From the NCBI GenBank assembly GCA_002382605.1, contig DFYG01000051.1:781-6075 (forward strand): DNA of 5,295 bases, read 5' to 3'. The translations under genes and the position numbers were made by a program. This document shows, piece after piece, positions 1-5,295 of this stretch. The stretch comes from Synergistaceae bacterium UBA4088. GTDB taxonomy: Bacteria > Synergistota > Synergistia > Synergistales > Thermovirgaceae. Positions within the stretch are counted from its first letter, which is position 1; every line of letters starts with the position of its first letter. The notes under the pieces were generated by a model. It worked only from the letters and a program-made list of their open reading frames with translations. It did no database searches and had not been told where the DNA came from.

Positions 1-95
1 CCGATGATGATCCCCAGCATGGTGAGTGCCGAGCGTGTCTTGTTTGCCATAAGCGCCCTGAAGGATATCCGGGTCGTCTCAGCAATGGAGATCAT
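1..95 (-). CDS. MacB-like ABC transporter permease, N-terminus only (partial)
   Basis: Only the first 31 codons are inside the window; the gene runs off the left edge. The visible protein begins MISIAETTRISFRALMANKT and continues RSALTMLGIIIG. This is the typical start of MacB/FtsX-family permeases: a short amphipathic helix rich in Arg and Phe, followed by the start of the first membrane segment ending in LGIIIG. The ATG overlaps the stop codon of the upstream ATPase as ATGA (4-base overlap), so the two proteins are probably made in matched amounts by translational coupling. A weak AGGA lies about 10 bases upstream. Family knowledge: such permeases have four membrane helices and a large periplasmic domain that touches the adaptor protein. 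Those parts lie outside the window, so the full domain layout is inferred from family and operon context. Confidence 0.9.
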   Translation of the reverse strand, partial: MISIAETTRISFRALMANKTRSALTMLGIII

Positions 96-832
96 GCGGG
101 CCCTGTCCTTTTATCGCTGAGGATCGATCCATCCACAAAAGTGATGATCCGCCCCCCGAAAGCCGCCATATCCTTTTCATGGGTCACCTGTATAACGGTC
201 CTGCCGAGATCTTTGTTCAGTTCAGTGAACAGTGCCATGATCTCGAGGCTTGTAGTGCTGTCAAGGTTGCCTGTAGGTTCGTCGGCAAGGATGATAGCGG
301 CATCGTTGACCAGGGCACGGGCAATGGCCACGCGCTGTTGCTGCCCTCCGGAAAGCTGCTGCGGCTGGTGGTTGGCACGATCTGCCAGGCCTACCATTTC
401 CAGCGCTTCCATGGCCTTGCCGTCCCGGTCTTCAGGAGGGACTCCGTTATAGAGCATCGGGAGTTTTACGTTTTCAAGGGCGGACATCCGCGGAAGCAGG
501 TTGAACCCTTGAAACACGAACCCCAGAGTGTGTTTACGGATATCGGCCAGTTCATCTTTCGATAGGCGGCTGACGTCCCGATCCTGCAGGATATAGGTAC
601 CGCTCGTGGGGTTGTCAAGGCACCCCAGGATATTCATCAATGTCGATTTCCCGGAACCCGAAGCCCCCATGATGGAAACAAACTCTCCGGATCTCACCGA
701 AAAGGTCACACCCCTGAGAGCCTCCACCTGCACATCACCCATGCTGTAGACCTTGGAAATGTTATCTACGCTGACCAAGTCCAAAGGCCCGCCCCCCGCC
801 GCTGTCAGATCCGGCCATTCCGGTAACGACAT
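92..832 (-). CDS. MacB/LolD-type ABC transporter ATP-binding protein
   Basis: This is the cytoplasmic ATPase that would drive the MacAB-TolC-like exporter encoded here. All nucleotide-binding motifs are visible: Tyr29 as A-loop, Walker A GASGSGKST (56-64), Q-loop Gln108 in FVFQGFNLL, signature LSGGQQQR (160-167), Walker B IILADEP with catalytic Glu185, D-loop GNLD (188-191) and H-loop His218. It has 246 residues, the size of a stand-alone MacB/LolD ATPase, and no fused membrane domain; the permease is the next gene. Start: the ATG at 832 has a GGAGG nine bases upstream but overlaps the adaptor gene by 71 bases and adds about 16-18 residues (Gly-rich AAGGGP) before the usual first strand LVSVDNISKVYS. 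TTG codons at 784 and 778 would give a family-typical N-terminus but lack a clear ribosome site. MacB is preferred over LolD because of the neighbouring adaptor and channel genes. Confidence 0.95.
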   Translation of the reverse strand: MSLPEWPDLTAAGGGPLDLVSVDNISKVYSMGDVQVEALRGVTFSVRSGEFVSIMGASGSGKSTLMNILGCLDNPTSGTYILQDRDVSRLSKDELADIRKHTLGFVFQGFNLLPRMSALENVKLPMLYNGVPPEDRDGKAMEALEMVGLADRANHQPQQLSGGQQQRVAIARALVNDAAIILADEPTGNLDSTTSLEIMALFTELNKDLGRTVIQVTHEKDMAAFGGRIITFVDGSILSDKRTGPA

Positions 833-1931
833 TCATGCCTTCCTCCAGGTCGTCCCCGGACACTTCGGTGAAAATTCCGTCGTAAATACCCAACTTCACC
901 TGGTGCGGCTTAAATTCACCGCCTTCAAAGGTCCACAGAAGCGTTCCTTTCGGTCTGTCGCCCGTATACTCCTGGGGTGGCCTGAATCGCAACGCCGAGC
1001 TGGGGATCTTGAGAATATCTTTCTTTTTCTGGATTATCACGGATACATTGGCCGTCATTCCAGGCATCAGGTTTTTTTTGTCGTTATCCACTCCTATGAT
1101 CACCATGTAGGTGACCACGTTGTCGGTAGTCGTGGCCGCAAGGCGGACCTCACTGACAAAACCATCAAACGATCCTTCGGGATGGGCATCAACGGTAAAC
1201 TCCACAGCCTGCCCCTTACGGATCAATCCTATGTCGGCTTCGTCAATGGCGGTCTCCACCTTCATCCGGCCAAGATCCTCGGCAATGGTGAACAGTGTCG
1301 GCGCGGACTGGCTGGCATTGACCGTCTGTCCCTCATCGACCGCCCTGTCGATGATCACACCGTCGATCGGTGAAAGTATCCTCGCATGATCAAGGTTGAT
1401 CTTCTTGTACTCAAGGTCAGCTCTGGCCTGCGCCAGGGAGGCCCTGGCGCTCTGTAAACGAGCCTGGGCCGTTTCATAGGCCGTCTGCGAATCATCGCGC
1501 TCACTTTTTGCGATATACCCTTTTGCGAACAGCTCTGCGTTGCGGTCCATCGTCCGCTTGGCATTGGCAAGTGTTGCCTGTGCTTCCTGCAGGCTGGCGC
1601 TTGATGAAAGGACAGATGCCTCTGATTGTCTGAGGTTGGCCCGCAGCATGTCAGGATCTATCTCGGCAAGCAGCTGTCCCTTTGCAACCACCGAGTTGTA
1701 ATCCACATGGATCTTCTTTATCGTACCGGAGACCTGTGCTCCCACGCTTACAGTATTCCTCGCATTGAGGGACCCGGTCGCCGAAACGGTCTTTACGATC
1801 TCCCCTCTGGTGATAACTGCAGTCTGGACAACATTTGTATCGTTCCCCCTCACGAGGTAGAACCACGATCCGAGAGCCACCGCAAGACCCGTCGCAAGAA
1901 TGATCAGAATGTTCCTTTTCATTATTTTCAT
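762..1931 (-). CDS. macA: MacA-like periplasmic adaptor (membrane fusion protein)
   Basis: This 389-residue HlyD/MacA-family adaptor bridges the inner-membrane ABC permease and the outer-membrane channel. In order: one N-terminal membrane anchor (about 6-27, no lipobox cysteine); first lipoyl half (about 61-93, VSVGAQVSGTIKKI); long alpha-helical hairpin (about 95-182, Ala/Gln/Glu-rich with heptad character); second lipoyl half (ARILSPIDGVIIDRAVDEG, 183-201); beta-barrel (about 213-300, ending in LMPGMTANVSVI); and a membrane-proximal domain to the end. The hairpin tip reads RNAELFAKGYIA (130-141). It aligns with the Arg-Leu-Ser docking pattern known from AcrA, but with Ala141 in place of Ser. 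The ATG at 1931 overlaps the channel gene's TGA as ATGA and has GGGAGG nine bases upstream, so it is preferred over Met4. The C-terminal tail is Gly-rich. The substrate cannot be deduced. Confidence 0.95.
   Translation of the reverse strand: MKIMKRNILIILATGLAVALGSWFYLVRGNDTNVVQTAVITRGEIVKTVSATGSLNARNTVSVGAQVSGTIKKIHVDYNSVVAKGQLLAEIDPDMLRANLRQSEASVLSSSASLQEAQATLANAKRTMDRNAELFAKGYIAKSERDDSQTAYETAQARLQSARASLAQARADLEYKKINLDHARILSPIDGVIIDRAVDEGQTVNASQSAPTLFTIAEDLGRMKVETAIDEADIGLIRKGQAVEFTVDAHPEGSFDGFVSEVRLAATTTDNVVTYMVIIGVDNDKKNLMPGMTANVSVIIQKKKDILKIPSSALRFRPPQEYTGDRPKGTLLWTFEGGEFKPHQVKLGIYDGIFTEVSGDDLEEGMNVVTGMAGSDSGGGRAFGLGQRR
842..846 (-). promoter_or_regulatory. Ribosome binding site for the ABC ATPase, inside the adaptor gene
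   Basis: On the minus strand GGAGG (in the longer purine run GGAGGAAGG) sits nine bases before the ATG at 832. The same bases encode the adaptor's residues Leu-Glu-Glu-Gly near its C-terminus. The match and spacing favour the 832 start despite the unusual overlap, but GAG/GAA/GGC codons could produce the same string by chance. Confidence 0.5.
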
Positions 1932-3217
1932 TTGCCGCTGCCTCCCATCGCTTTTTCAAGGGCGGCTTTTGCGATCATACGATCATAAAGGGCACCGTAC
2001 CAGCCTGCTCTTGCTTCGGCGTAATACTTCGTGGCATCCGTCACCTCTAAAGGAGAACCAACTCCGACGCGGTATCTGCCGGAAGCGATCTCGAGATTAT
2101 CCGAGGCCATCTTCAGCCCCTCTGCAGCAGCCTTAACTACTTCTCCAGAATCTCTGACAACCAGCCATGCACTGGACACCTCACTTATAACCGTCTGCCT
2201 GAGTGATTCCAGCCTGGCCTCTGTACCCGCGAGGTTTGCCAGGGCTTCACGTGTTTTCTCTCTTTGAAGACCGCCGTCATAGATCGAAAAGGAGAGCGTC
2301 ATTCCTGCCCTCCAGGTATCGTCTCCCAGAAACTCCGTGGACCCCCATCCGTAGCTGCCGGAAAGAGATAACTCCGGAACGTTGCCGAGCTTTGAAAGAG
2401 TTACGGATGATCGCGCAGACTCAACCCTTGCCAGATAGGCCTGAAGATCCGGCCTGTTTTCAATCGCGAATTTAACGGTTTTTTCAAGAGTCGGCATATA
2501 ATCTCCCGTCACGGCTGCATCATCCTCGGGAATATCTGCTATCGAGAATTCCGCAGGATCGAAATATCCCATTGCCGCCCTGAGTGCCGTCATCGCATCC
2601 TTAAAAGAAGTGCGCGCCTGGATCATCGCCAGGCTTGAGTTGCTCCTTGCGACCTGGGCCGAAGTAACATCGTACTTCGAAACACGGCCTACCTCGAAAA
2701 AAGCCTTTGCCTTTTCCAGCTGGGCGTCGTTCAGAACCAGCGTTTCCTTTGCAACCTCAAGATCTTTCTCCGCCTTCAGGAGCAGGAAGTAGGAACGCTT
2801 CACCTCGTAAACCACCTCGGAAACGGTTCTCTCCAAAGTCAGGGACGTGCTCTCCATATCCTGAAGGCTCTTTCTGACGGCTGCGTGAGTTTTGCCCCAA
2901 TCCGTCACCAGCTGGGAAAGCGTGACGCTGCTCGACCAGGAATCAGCCACGGTCCCTGACCCCGCGGCAGTTTTTTCCGAAAATCCGGTGGAAAAACCTA
3001 TGGCAGGGTTGCTTGCAGCACGGGCCTGCCCGACTCTGGCATTTGCGGACTTAAGGTCGGCTTTCGAAGCGGCAAGATCCGGATGCTGCGACAGAGCGAT
3101 CTCTACACACTTGTCGAGGCTGAAAACGGCTACCCCTCCATCAGCGGCAAGAACTGGAGATCGCACTGATAAAAGAACAAACATTAAAACTGTAAAACTG
3201 ATCCTTTTTATTTTCAT
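1928..3217 (-). CDS. TolC-family outer membrane efflux protein
   Basis: This is an outer-membrane channel-tunnel protein of the outer membrane efflux protein (OEP) family, probably the exit duct of the exporter. From the ATG at 3217 it has 429 residues, normal for the family. A clear signal peptide starts MKIKRISFTVLMFVLLSV and has a likely cleavage after VLA (residues 22-24). Two OEP repeats follow: the first opens with SLDKCVEIALSQHPDL (about 33-48), the second with KTVKFAIENRPDLQAYLARV (about 246-265). Each has long Ala/Glu/Lys-rich tunnel helices and a beta segment (for example ELSLSGSYGWG and the SFSIYDGG turn). There is no N-terminal lipobox Cys, unlike NodT/OprM-type channels. The frame stays open to an ATG at 3283, but that start has no ribosome site and would put 22 polar residues before the signal peptide. 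The 3217 start has GGTGAT four bases upstream. It is the first gene of the export operon and overlaps the adaptor gene by four bases. Confidence 0.93.
   Translation of the reverse strand: MKIKRISFTVLMFVLLSVRSPVLAADGGVAVFSLDKCVEIALSQHPDLAASKADLKSANARVGQARAASNPAIGFSTGFSEKTAAGSGTVADSWSSSVTLSQLVTDWGKTHAAVRKSLQDMESTSLTLERTVSEVVYEVKRSYFLLLKAEKDLEVAKETLVLNDAQLEKAKAFFEVGRVSKYDVTSAQVARSNSSLAMIQARTSFKDAMTALRAAMGYFDPAEFSIADIPEDDAAVTGDYMPTLEKTVKFAIENRPDLQAYLARVESARSSVTLSKLGNVPELSLSGSYGWGSTEFLGDDTWRAGMTLSFSIYDGGLQREKTREALANLAGTEARLESLRQTVISEVSSAWLVVRDSGEVVKAAAEGLKMASDNLEIASGRYRVGVGSPLEVTDATKYYAEARAGWYGALYDRMIAKAALEKAMGGSGK
1941..1946 (-). promoter_or_regulatory. Ribosome binding site of the MacA-like gene
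   Basis: Minus-strand GGGAGG lies nine bases before the ATG at 1931, inside the last codons of the channel gene. It fixes the adaptor start at the ATGA overlap rather than at the Met codon three codons later, and supports re-initiation by ribosomes finishing the channel gene. Confidence 0.7.
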
Positions 3218-3221
3218 ATGC

Positions 3222-3227
3222 ATCACC
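3222..3227 (-). promoter_or_regulatory. Ribosome binding site deciding the TolC-like start
   Basis: Minus-strand GGTGAT matches the extended anti-Shine-Dalgarno partner (AGGAGGTGAT) and lies four bases before the ATG at 3217. Neither the ATG pair at 3283/3280 nor the ATG at 3223 has a comparable site. Together with the signal peptide that begins right at 3217, this supports the shorter protein. Confidence 0.5.
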
Positions 3228-3248
3228 CGGGACCGAGTGTCGCAGATA

Positions 3249-3258
3249 TTATCGATAA
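3249..3258. promoter_or_regulatory. 10-base palindrome upstream of the export operon, possible operator
   Basis: TTATCGATAA is a perfect inverted repeat 32 bases upstream of the channel gene's start. On the minus strand it overlaps GATAAT (3253-3248), a 5 of 6 match to a sigma-70 -10 box that would give a leader of roughly 25 bases. No acceptable -35 box is seen 16-18 bases upstream. The symmetry does not extend beyond ten bases, which is short for a repressor site, so chance is a real alternative. Confidence 0.2.
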
Positions 3259-3534
3259 AGTAATCAGCAATTCTCTCCATCATCAGTTACAGCACCATCC
3301 TCTGTATTCTCTTACCAGAAGCATATCCGCATCAGGCTTAAGACAGCGTTGCGAAATGCAAAGAAATGTAAAAGGATCCCCATAGCAGGATAGACGGGCA
3401 TTGCCTTCAGTTGCGGCTGCCGGGAACTTCCCTGCCATTCTCTCGGGCCAAACGCCGTTCAGGCAGACAGGGGTCGCGGCACAATACCAAGATCCGGGAT
3501 CAGTTTCTTTCCAGGAAAATGGAGGAGCATGAGG

Positions 3535-3568
3535 AAAAGAAAAAAGAAAAAAAGCGTCAGGGATGCCT
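3535..3568 (-). terminator. Weak terminator-like hairpin followed by a long T-rich tract
   Basis: Read on the minus strand, AGGCATC (3568-3562) can fold on GACGCTT (3558-3552) with a CCT loop, one A-C mismatch and a G-T pair. It runs directly into a T-rich tract, 7 T, C, 6 T, C, 4 T (3553-3535). The T tract is striking but the stem is weak, so this may be an imperfect intrinsic terminator of the upstream DUF2284 transcript or simply a pyrimidine run. Confidence 0.3.
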
Positions 3569-3647
3569 CTCCCGGGGGAAGCGGGAAATGCAGCTGCAAG
3601 TAAATTGATCTCGTGCGCGGAGATCAGCACAGTACCTGCGTGCATGA

Positions 3648-3680
3648 CAAAAAGATACAGGATCCATTCAAAGTTCCTGC
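3648..3680 (-). terminator. Possible terminator just downstream of the DUF2284 gene
   Basis: On the minus strand GCAGGA (3680-3675) pairs with TCCTGT (3662-3657) around a 12-base loop (six pairs, one of them G-T). ATC and five T follow (3653-3649). It starts five bases after the DUF2284 stop codon, the right place for a terminator. The long loop and modest GC make it a weak one. Confidence 0.3.
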
Positions 3681-3684
3681 AGGG

Positions 3685-4236
3685 CTACTTGAGCAGAAGA
3701 AGGGCGAATCTGTCCGCCTTCTCACCTTTGTGTTTTTTTACGTTCAGGGTATATCCAAACTTGCGCACGCTGGAAAACATATCCACTGCAAAAGCCTCTA
3801 CAGAAGGCCTCTGTGTGTACGGGAACCTGCATCCATCTACTGTTGAAGGACAACCGCTGCACCTGTTGCACGATTCAAAAGAGAGCAGGAAGGCCCTTTC
3901 GTACCCTTCCAGAAACACCTTCTTCTCAAGATCAAGCAGTTTCTGCTGATTCAGGCGCACCCACTCATGTGTCTGAACCGTGGGCGCGTCGCACACCATG
4001 TGGATCAGCACCGCCAGTTCATATTCGCCGAAAAAATCCCTGCATTCAACAACGGATGGTACATGCGGCGGGCAGGAGAGGTTTTTCCCGTAATCCGGGC
4101 ATCCGTACATGCATTTGATCCTGACCCACTGGGAAACGACAAGATCCGATGGCTGTATCCATCGATGATCGACGAAGCCCTGGAGCAGAATCTCTTCCTC
4201 CACCACCTGCTGGTTTCTGGCCGCGTCATCTTTCAT
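3685..4236 (-). CDS. DUF2284 family cysteine-rich putative metal-binding protein
   Basis: This 183-residue soluble protein has the DUF2284 pattern. The first cysteine cluster is KCMYGCPDYGKNLSCPPHVP (41-60; Cys42, 46, 55), then the FFGEYELAVLIH segment (68-79), then a second cluster CNRCSGCPSTVDGC (123-136; Cys123, 126, 129, 136), then the RPSVEAFAVDMF motif (143-154). The two extra cysteines are Cys65 and Cys82. The spacing CxxCxxCx6C suggests an iron-sulfur cluster or other metal site, but no reaction is established for the family that I know of. No signal peptide or membrane segment is seen, so it is probably cytoplasmic. The start is firm: an in-frame TGA lies one codon before the ATG, and GGAGGT sits nine bases upstream. 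It follows tex by 102 bases on the same strand and may be co-transcribed, though tex gives no clue to its role. Confidence 0.88.
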   Translation of the reverse strand: MKDDAARNQQVVEEEILLQGFVDHRWIQPSDLVVSQWVRIKCMYGCPDYGKNLSCPPHVPSVVECRDFFGEYELAVLIHMVCDAPTVQTHEWVRLNQQKLLDLEKKVFLEGYERAFLLSFESCNRCSGCPSTVDGCRFPYTQRPSVEAFAVDMFSSVRKFGYTLNVKKHKGEKADRFALLLLK

Positions 4237-4245
4237 TGTTCAGCC

Positions 4246-4251
4246 ACCTCC
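4246..4251 (-). promoter_or_regulatory. Strong ribosome binding site of the DUF2284 gene
   Basis: Minus-strand GGAGGT lies nine bases before the ATG at 4236 and is the best Shine-Dalgarno match in the window. It suggests the gene is efficiently translated on its own rather than by coupling to tex. The rest of the 102-base gap to tex (4237-4338) holds a 6-pair hairpin at 4310-4324 with no T run, and no clear promoter. Confidence 0.6.
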
Positions 4252-4338
4252 GGCAGAAAAAACTTCCAACTCCAACGTCTGTTAGGGTCGTGATCTGACG
4301 GGAATGTCTCCCTCAGCTTGAGAGGTTTCTTCAGAGCA

Positions 4339-5295
4339 TCAGGCGCCGGCCTGGTCTTTAACATGAACCGGTAACTCCTTTTTCATCGAGAGGGATATGC
4401 GTTTGCGAGCTATGTCCACTTCGATAACGGTCACTTTGACTCTCTGCCCAGGTTTCACCACATCCGCAGGGTTTTTCACGAACCTGTCCGCCAGGCGGCT
4501 TACGTGAACGAGACCATCCTGGTGTATTCCTATGTCTACAAAGGCTCCGAAAGCAGTGACGTTCGTGACTATGCCCGCAAGTTCCATCCCCGGGAGAAGG
4601 TCTTCGATGCTTCGAACATCAGGAGAGAATTCCACGTTTTCGAAGTTCTTCCTGGGATCCCTTCCCGGTTTCGCGAGTTCGGTCATTATATCCCTCAGGG
4701 TCATTATGCCCGCCTCCGGGCAGACATACCTCGATGGGTCTATTTTATCTCTCAGATCTTCGTCCCGGATGAGGTCTCCCACAGAACAGTTCAGATCCCG
4801 GGCCATTTTTTCAACTATCCCGTAGTGACATGGATGAACGGCGCTCGCGTCGAGCGGGTGTTCGCCGTCCCGGACCCTGAGGAAACCGGCAGCCTGCTCG
4901 TAGGCTTTTGGTCCGAGCCTGGGCACTTGAAGCAGTTGTGATCTGGAGCGAAAGGGACCGTTTGCATCCCTCCAGGAGATAATGTTGGCAGCCAGGGCGG
5001 GACCAAGGCCGGAGACGTATGAAAGCAGCTGAGAGCTTGCGTTGTTCAGGTCCACCCCTACTGAGTTGACGCATGATACTACCACGTCCTCAAGCGACTG
5101 CATCAGCATCTTCTGGTCGACGTCGTGCTGGTACTGTCCTACACCTATGGATTTAGGATCGATCCTGACCAGTTCCGAAAGTGGATCCTGGAGGCGCCTC
5201 CCTATCGAAACTGCTCCCCTGACCGTGACATCCCTGTCGGGAAACTCGTCCCGGGCAGCCCTGGACGCGGAGTAGATCGAGGCGCCGCTCTCGTT
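4339..5295 (-). CDS. tex: Tex family RNA-binding transcription accessory protein, C-terminal part (partial)
   Basis: The reading frame is open to the right edge of the window and has no start inside it; the ATG at 5109 is internal. The visible 318 residues are the C-terminal part of a protein normally about 700-790 residues long. In order: end of the YqgF/RNase H-like core with NESGASIYSAS (1-11) and the hallmark DPKSIGVGQYQHDVDQK (44-60); the helix-hairpin-helix region with GLGPALAANI (96-105) and VPRLGPKAYEQAAGFLRV (124-141); the HPLDASAVHP motif (146-155); and an S1 RNA-binding domain (about 233-305, with GIVTNVTAFGAFVDIG and DGLVHVS). Family knowledge: Tex binds nucleic acid and affects transcription, and is a conserved cytoplasmic protein. 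The C-terminal tail after the S1 domain is short (about 14 residues). It ends with TGA 102 bases before the DUF2284 gene. Confidence 0.96.
   Translation of the reverse strand, partial: NESGASIYSASRAARDEFPDRDVTVRGAVSIGRRLQDPLSELVRIDPKSIGVGQYQHDVDQKMLMQSLEDVVVSCVNSVGVDLNNASSQLLSYVSGLGPALAANIISWRDANGPFRSRSQLLQVPRLGPKAYEQAAGFLRVRDGEHPLDASAVHPCHYGIVEKMARDLNCSVGDLIRDEDLRDKIDPSRYVCPEAGIMTLRDIMTELAKPGRDPRKNFENVEFSPDVRSIEDLLPGMELAGIVTNVTAFGAFVDIGIHQDGLVHVSRLADRFVKNPADVVKPGQRVKVTVIEVDIARKRISLSMKKELPVHVKDQAGA

Larger units (their letters stand above)
3284..3684. other. Intergenic region between the DUF2284 and TolC-like genes, no gene seen
   Basis: About 400 bases (467 counting from the preferred channel start) with no convincing coding sequence. 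The longest minus-strand frame (3283-3645, 120 codons) is rich in Cys, Pro and Trp, has no ribosome site and resembles no family I know. On the plus strand an ATG at 3529 opens a 24-codon frame starting MRKRKKKKSV, with GGAGG only three bases upstream; this is too little to call a gene. Notable content is a 24-base uninterrupted purine tract (3531-3554), two weak terminator-like structures, and small palindromes such as GATCCGGGATC (3491-3501). It probably holds the end of the tex/DUF2284 transcript and the promoter of the export operon. No regulator gene (for example tetR or a two-component pair) is present here. Confidence 0.6.

Noticed and set aside
753..1373. 206-codon plus-strand open frame opposite the adaptor gene
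   Set aside because: It is antisense to a gene with full MacA domain structure, and its protein has no recognisable domain; it is a shadow of the real gene's codon bias.
3242..3276. Full sigma-70 promoter for the channel gene
   Set aside because: GATAAT at 3253-3248 resembles a -10 box, but no sequence at 16-18 bases spacing resembles TTGACA; kept only as a note to the palindrome.
3218..3283. 22-residue N-terminal extension of the TolC-like protein from the ATG at 3283
   Set aside because: It would place a polar segment before a clear signal peptide and has no ribosome site. The ATG at 3217 has GGTGAT at good distance and begins directly with the signal peptide.
3283..3645. 120-codon minus-strand open frame between the DUF2284 and channel genes
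   Set aside because: No ribosome site, odd composition (many Pro, Cys, Trp, Phe), no recognisable motif, and it contains the candidate terminator T tract as an FFLFSF stretch.
4310..4324. Hairpin just after tex (six pairs, AGC loop on the minus strand) as a terminator
   Set aside because: No T run follows on the minus strand, and the next gene is only 102 bases away on the same strand; read-through is more likely.
4504..4941. 145-codon plus-strand open frame opposite tex
   Set aside because: It lies wholly antisense to the conserved HhH/S1 region of Tex and shows no family motif or convincing ribosome site.
1..5295. CRISPR array, tRNA/rRNA gene, insertion sequence or attachment site
   Set aside because: No regularly spaced repeats, no tRNA-like cloverleaf, no transposase frame and no terminal inverted repeats were seen on reading both strands.

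Overview
The window is 5,295 bases at moderate GC, and every gene I can support lies on the minus strand. Read in the direction of transcription (right to left), it holds the 3' part of tex, a small cysteine-rich DUF2284 gene, an intergenic gap of about 470 bases, and a four-gene export operon: a TolC-like outer-membrane channel, a MacA-like periplasmic adaptor, a MacB/LolD-type ABC ATPase, and the first 31 codons of its membrane permease. An outer-membrane channel with a signal peptide and a periplasmic adaptor mean a Gram-negative, diderm bacterium. DUF2284 is common in anaerobes, and MacB split into separate ATPase and permease genes is frequent in Desulfobacterota-like lineages. That is my tentative guess at the host; no marker in the window settles it.

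Region by region: 4339-5295 is the C-terminal 318 residues of Tex (end of the YqgF-like core, helix-hairpin-helix region, S1 domain). After 102 bases comes the DUF2284 protein (3685-4236), with an excellent ribosome binding site and nine cysteines. The gap 3218-3684 holds two weak terminator-like structures, a 24-base purine tract and a short palindrome near the start of the export operon, but no convincing gene. From 3217 down to 1 the export genes are packed tightly: channel/adaptor and ATPase/permease each overlap by four bases (ATGA), and the adaptor/ATPase overlap is up to 71 bases depending on the start used.

Working together, the ATPase and permease would power a tripartite MacAB-TolC-type machine. 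The adaptor's alpha-hairpin docks onto the channel, and substrates such as macrolides, peptides, lipids or siderophore-like molecules are moved from the periplasm or inner membrane to the outside. The substrate cannot be read from the sequence. I found no strongly novel system. The points most worth a second look are the adaptor's altered docking tip (Ala where AcrA has Ser), the adaptor/ATPase start-site overlap, and the uncharacterised DUF2284 protein next to tex.
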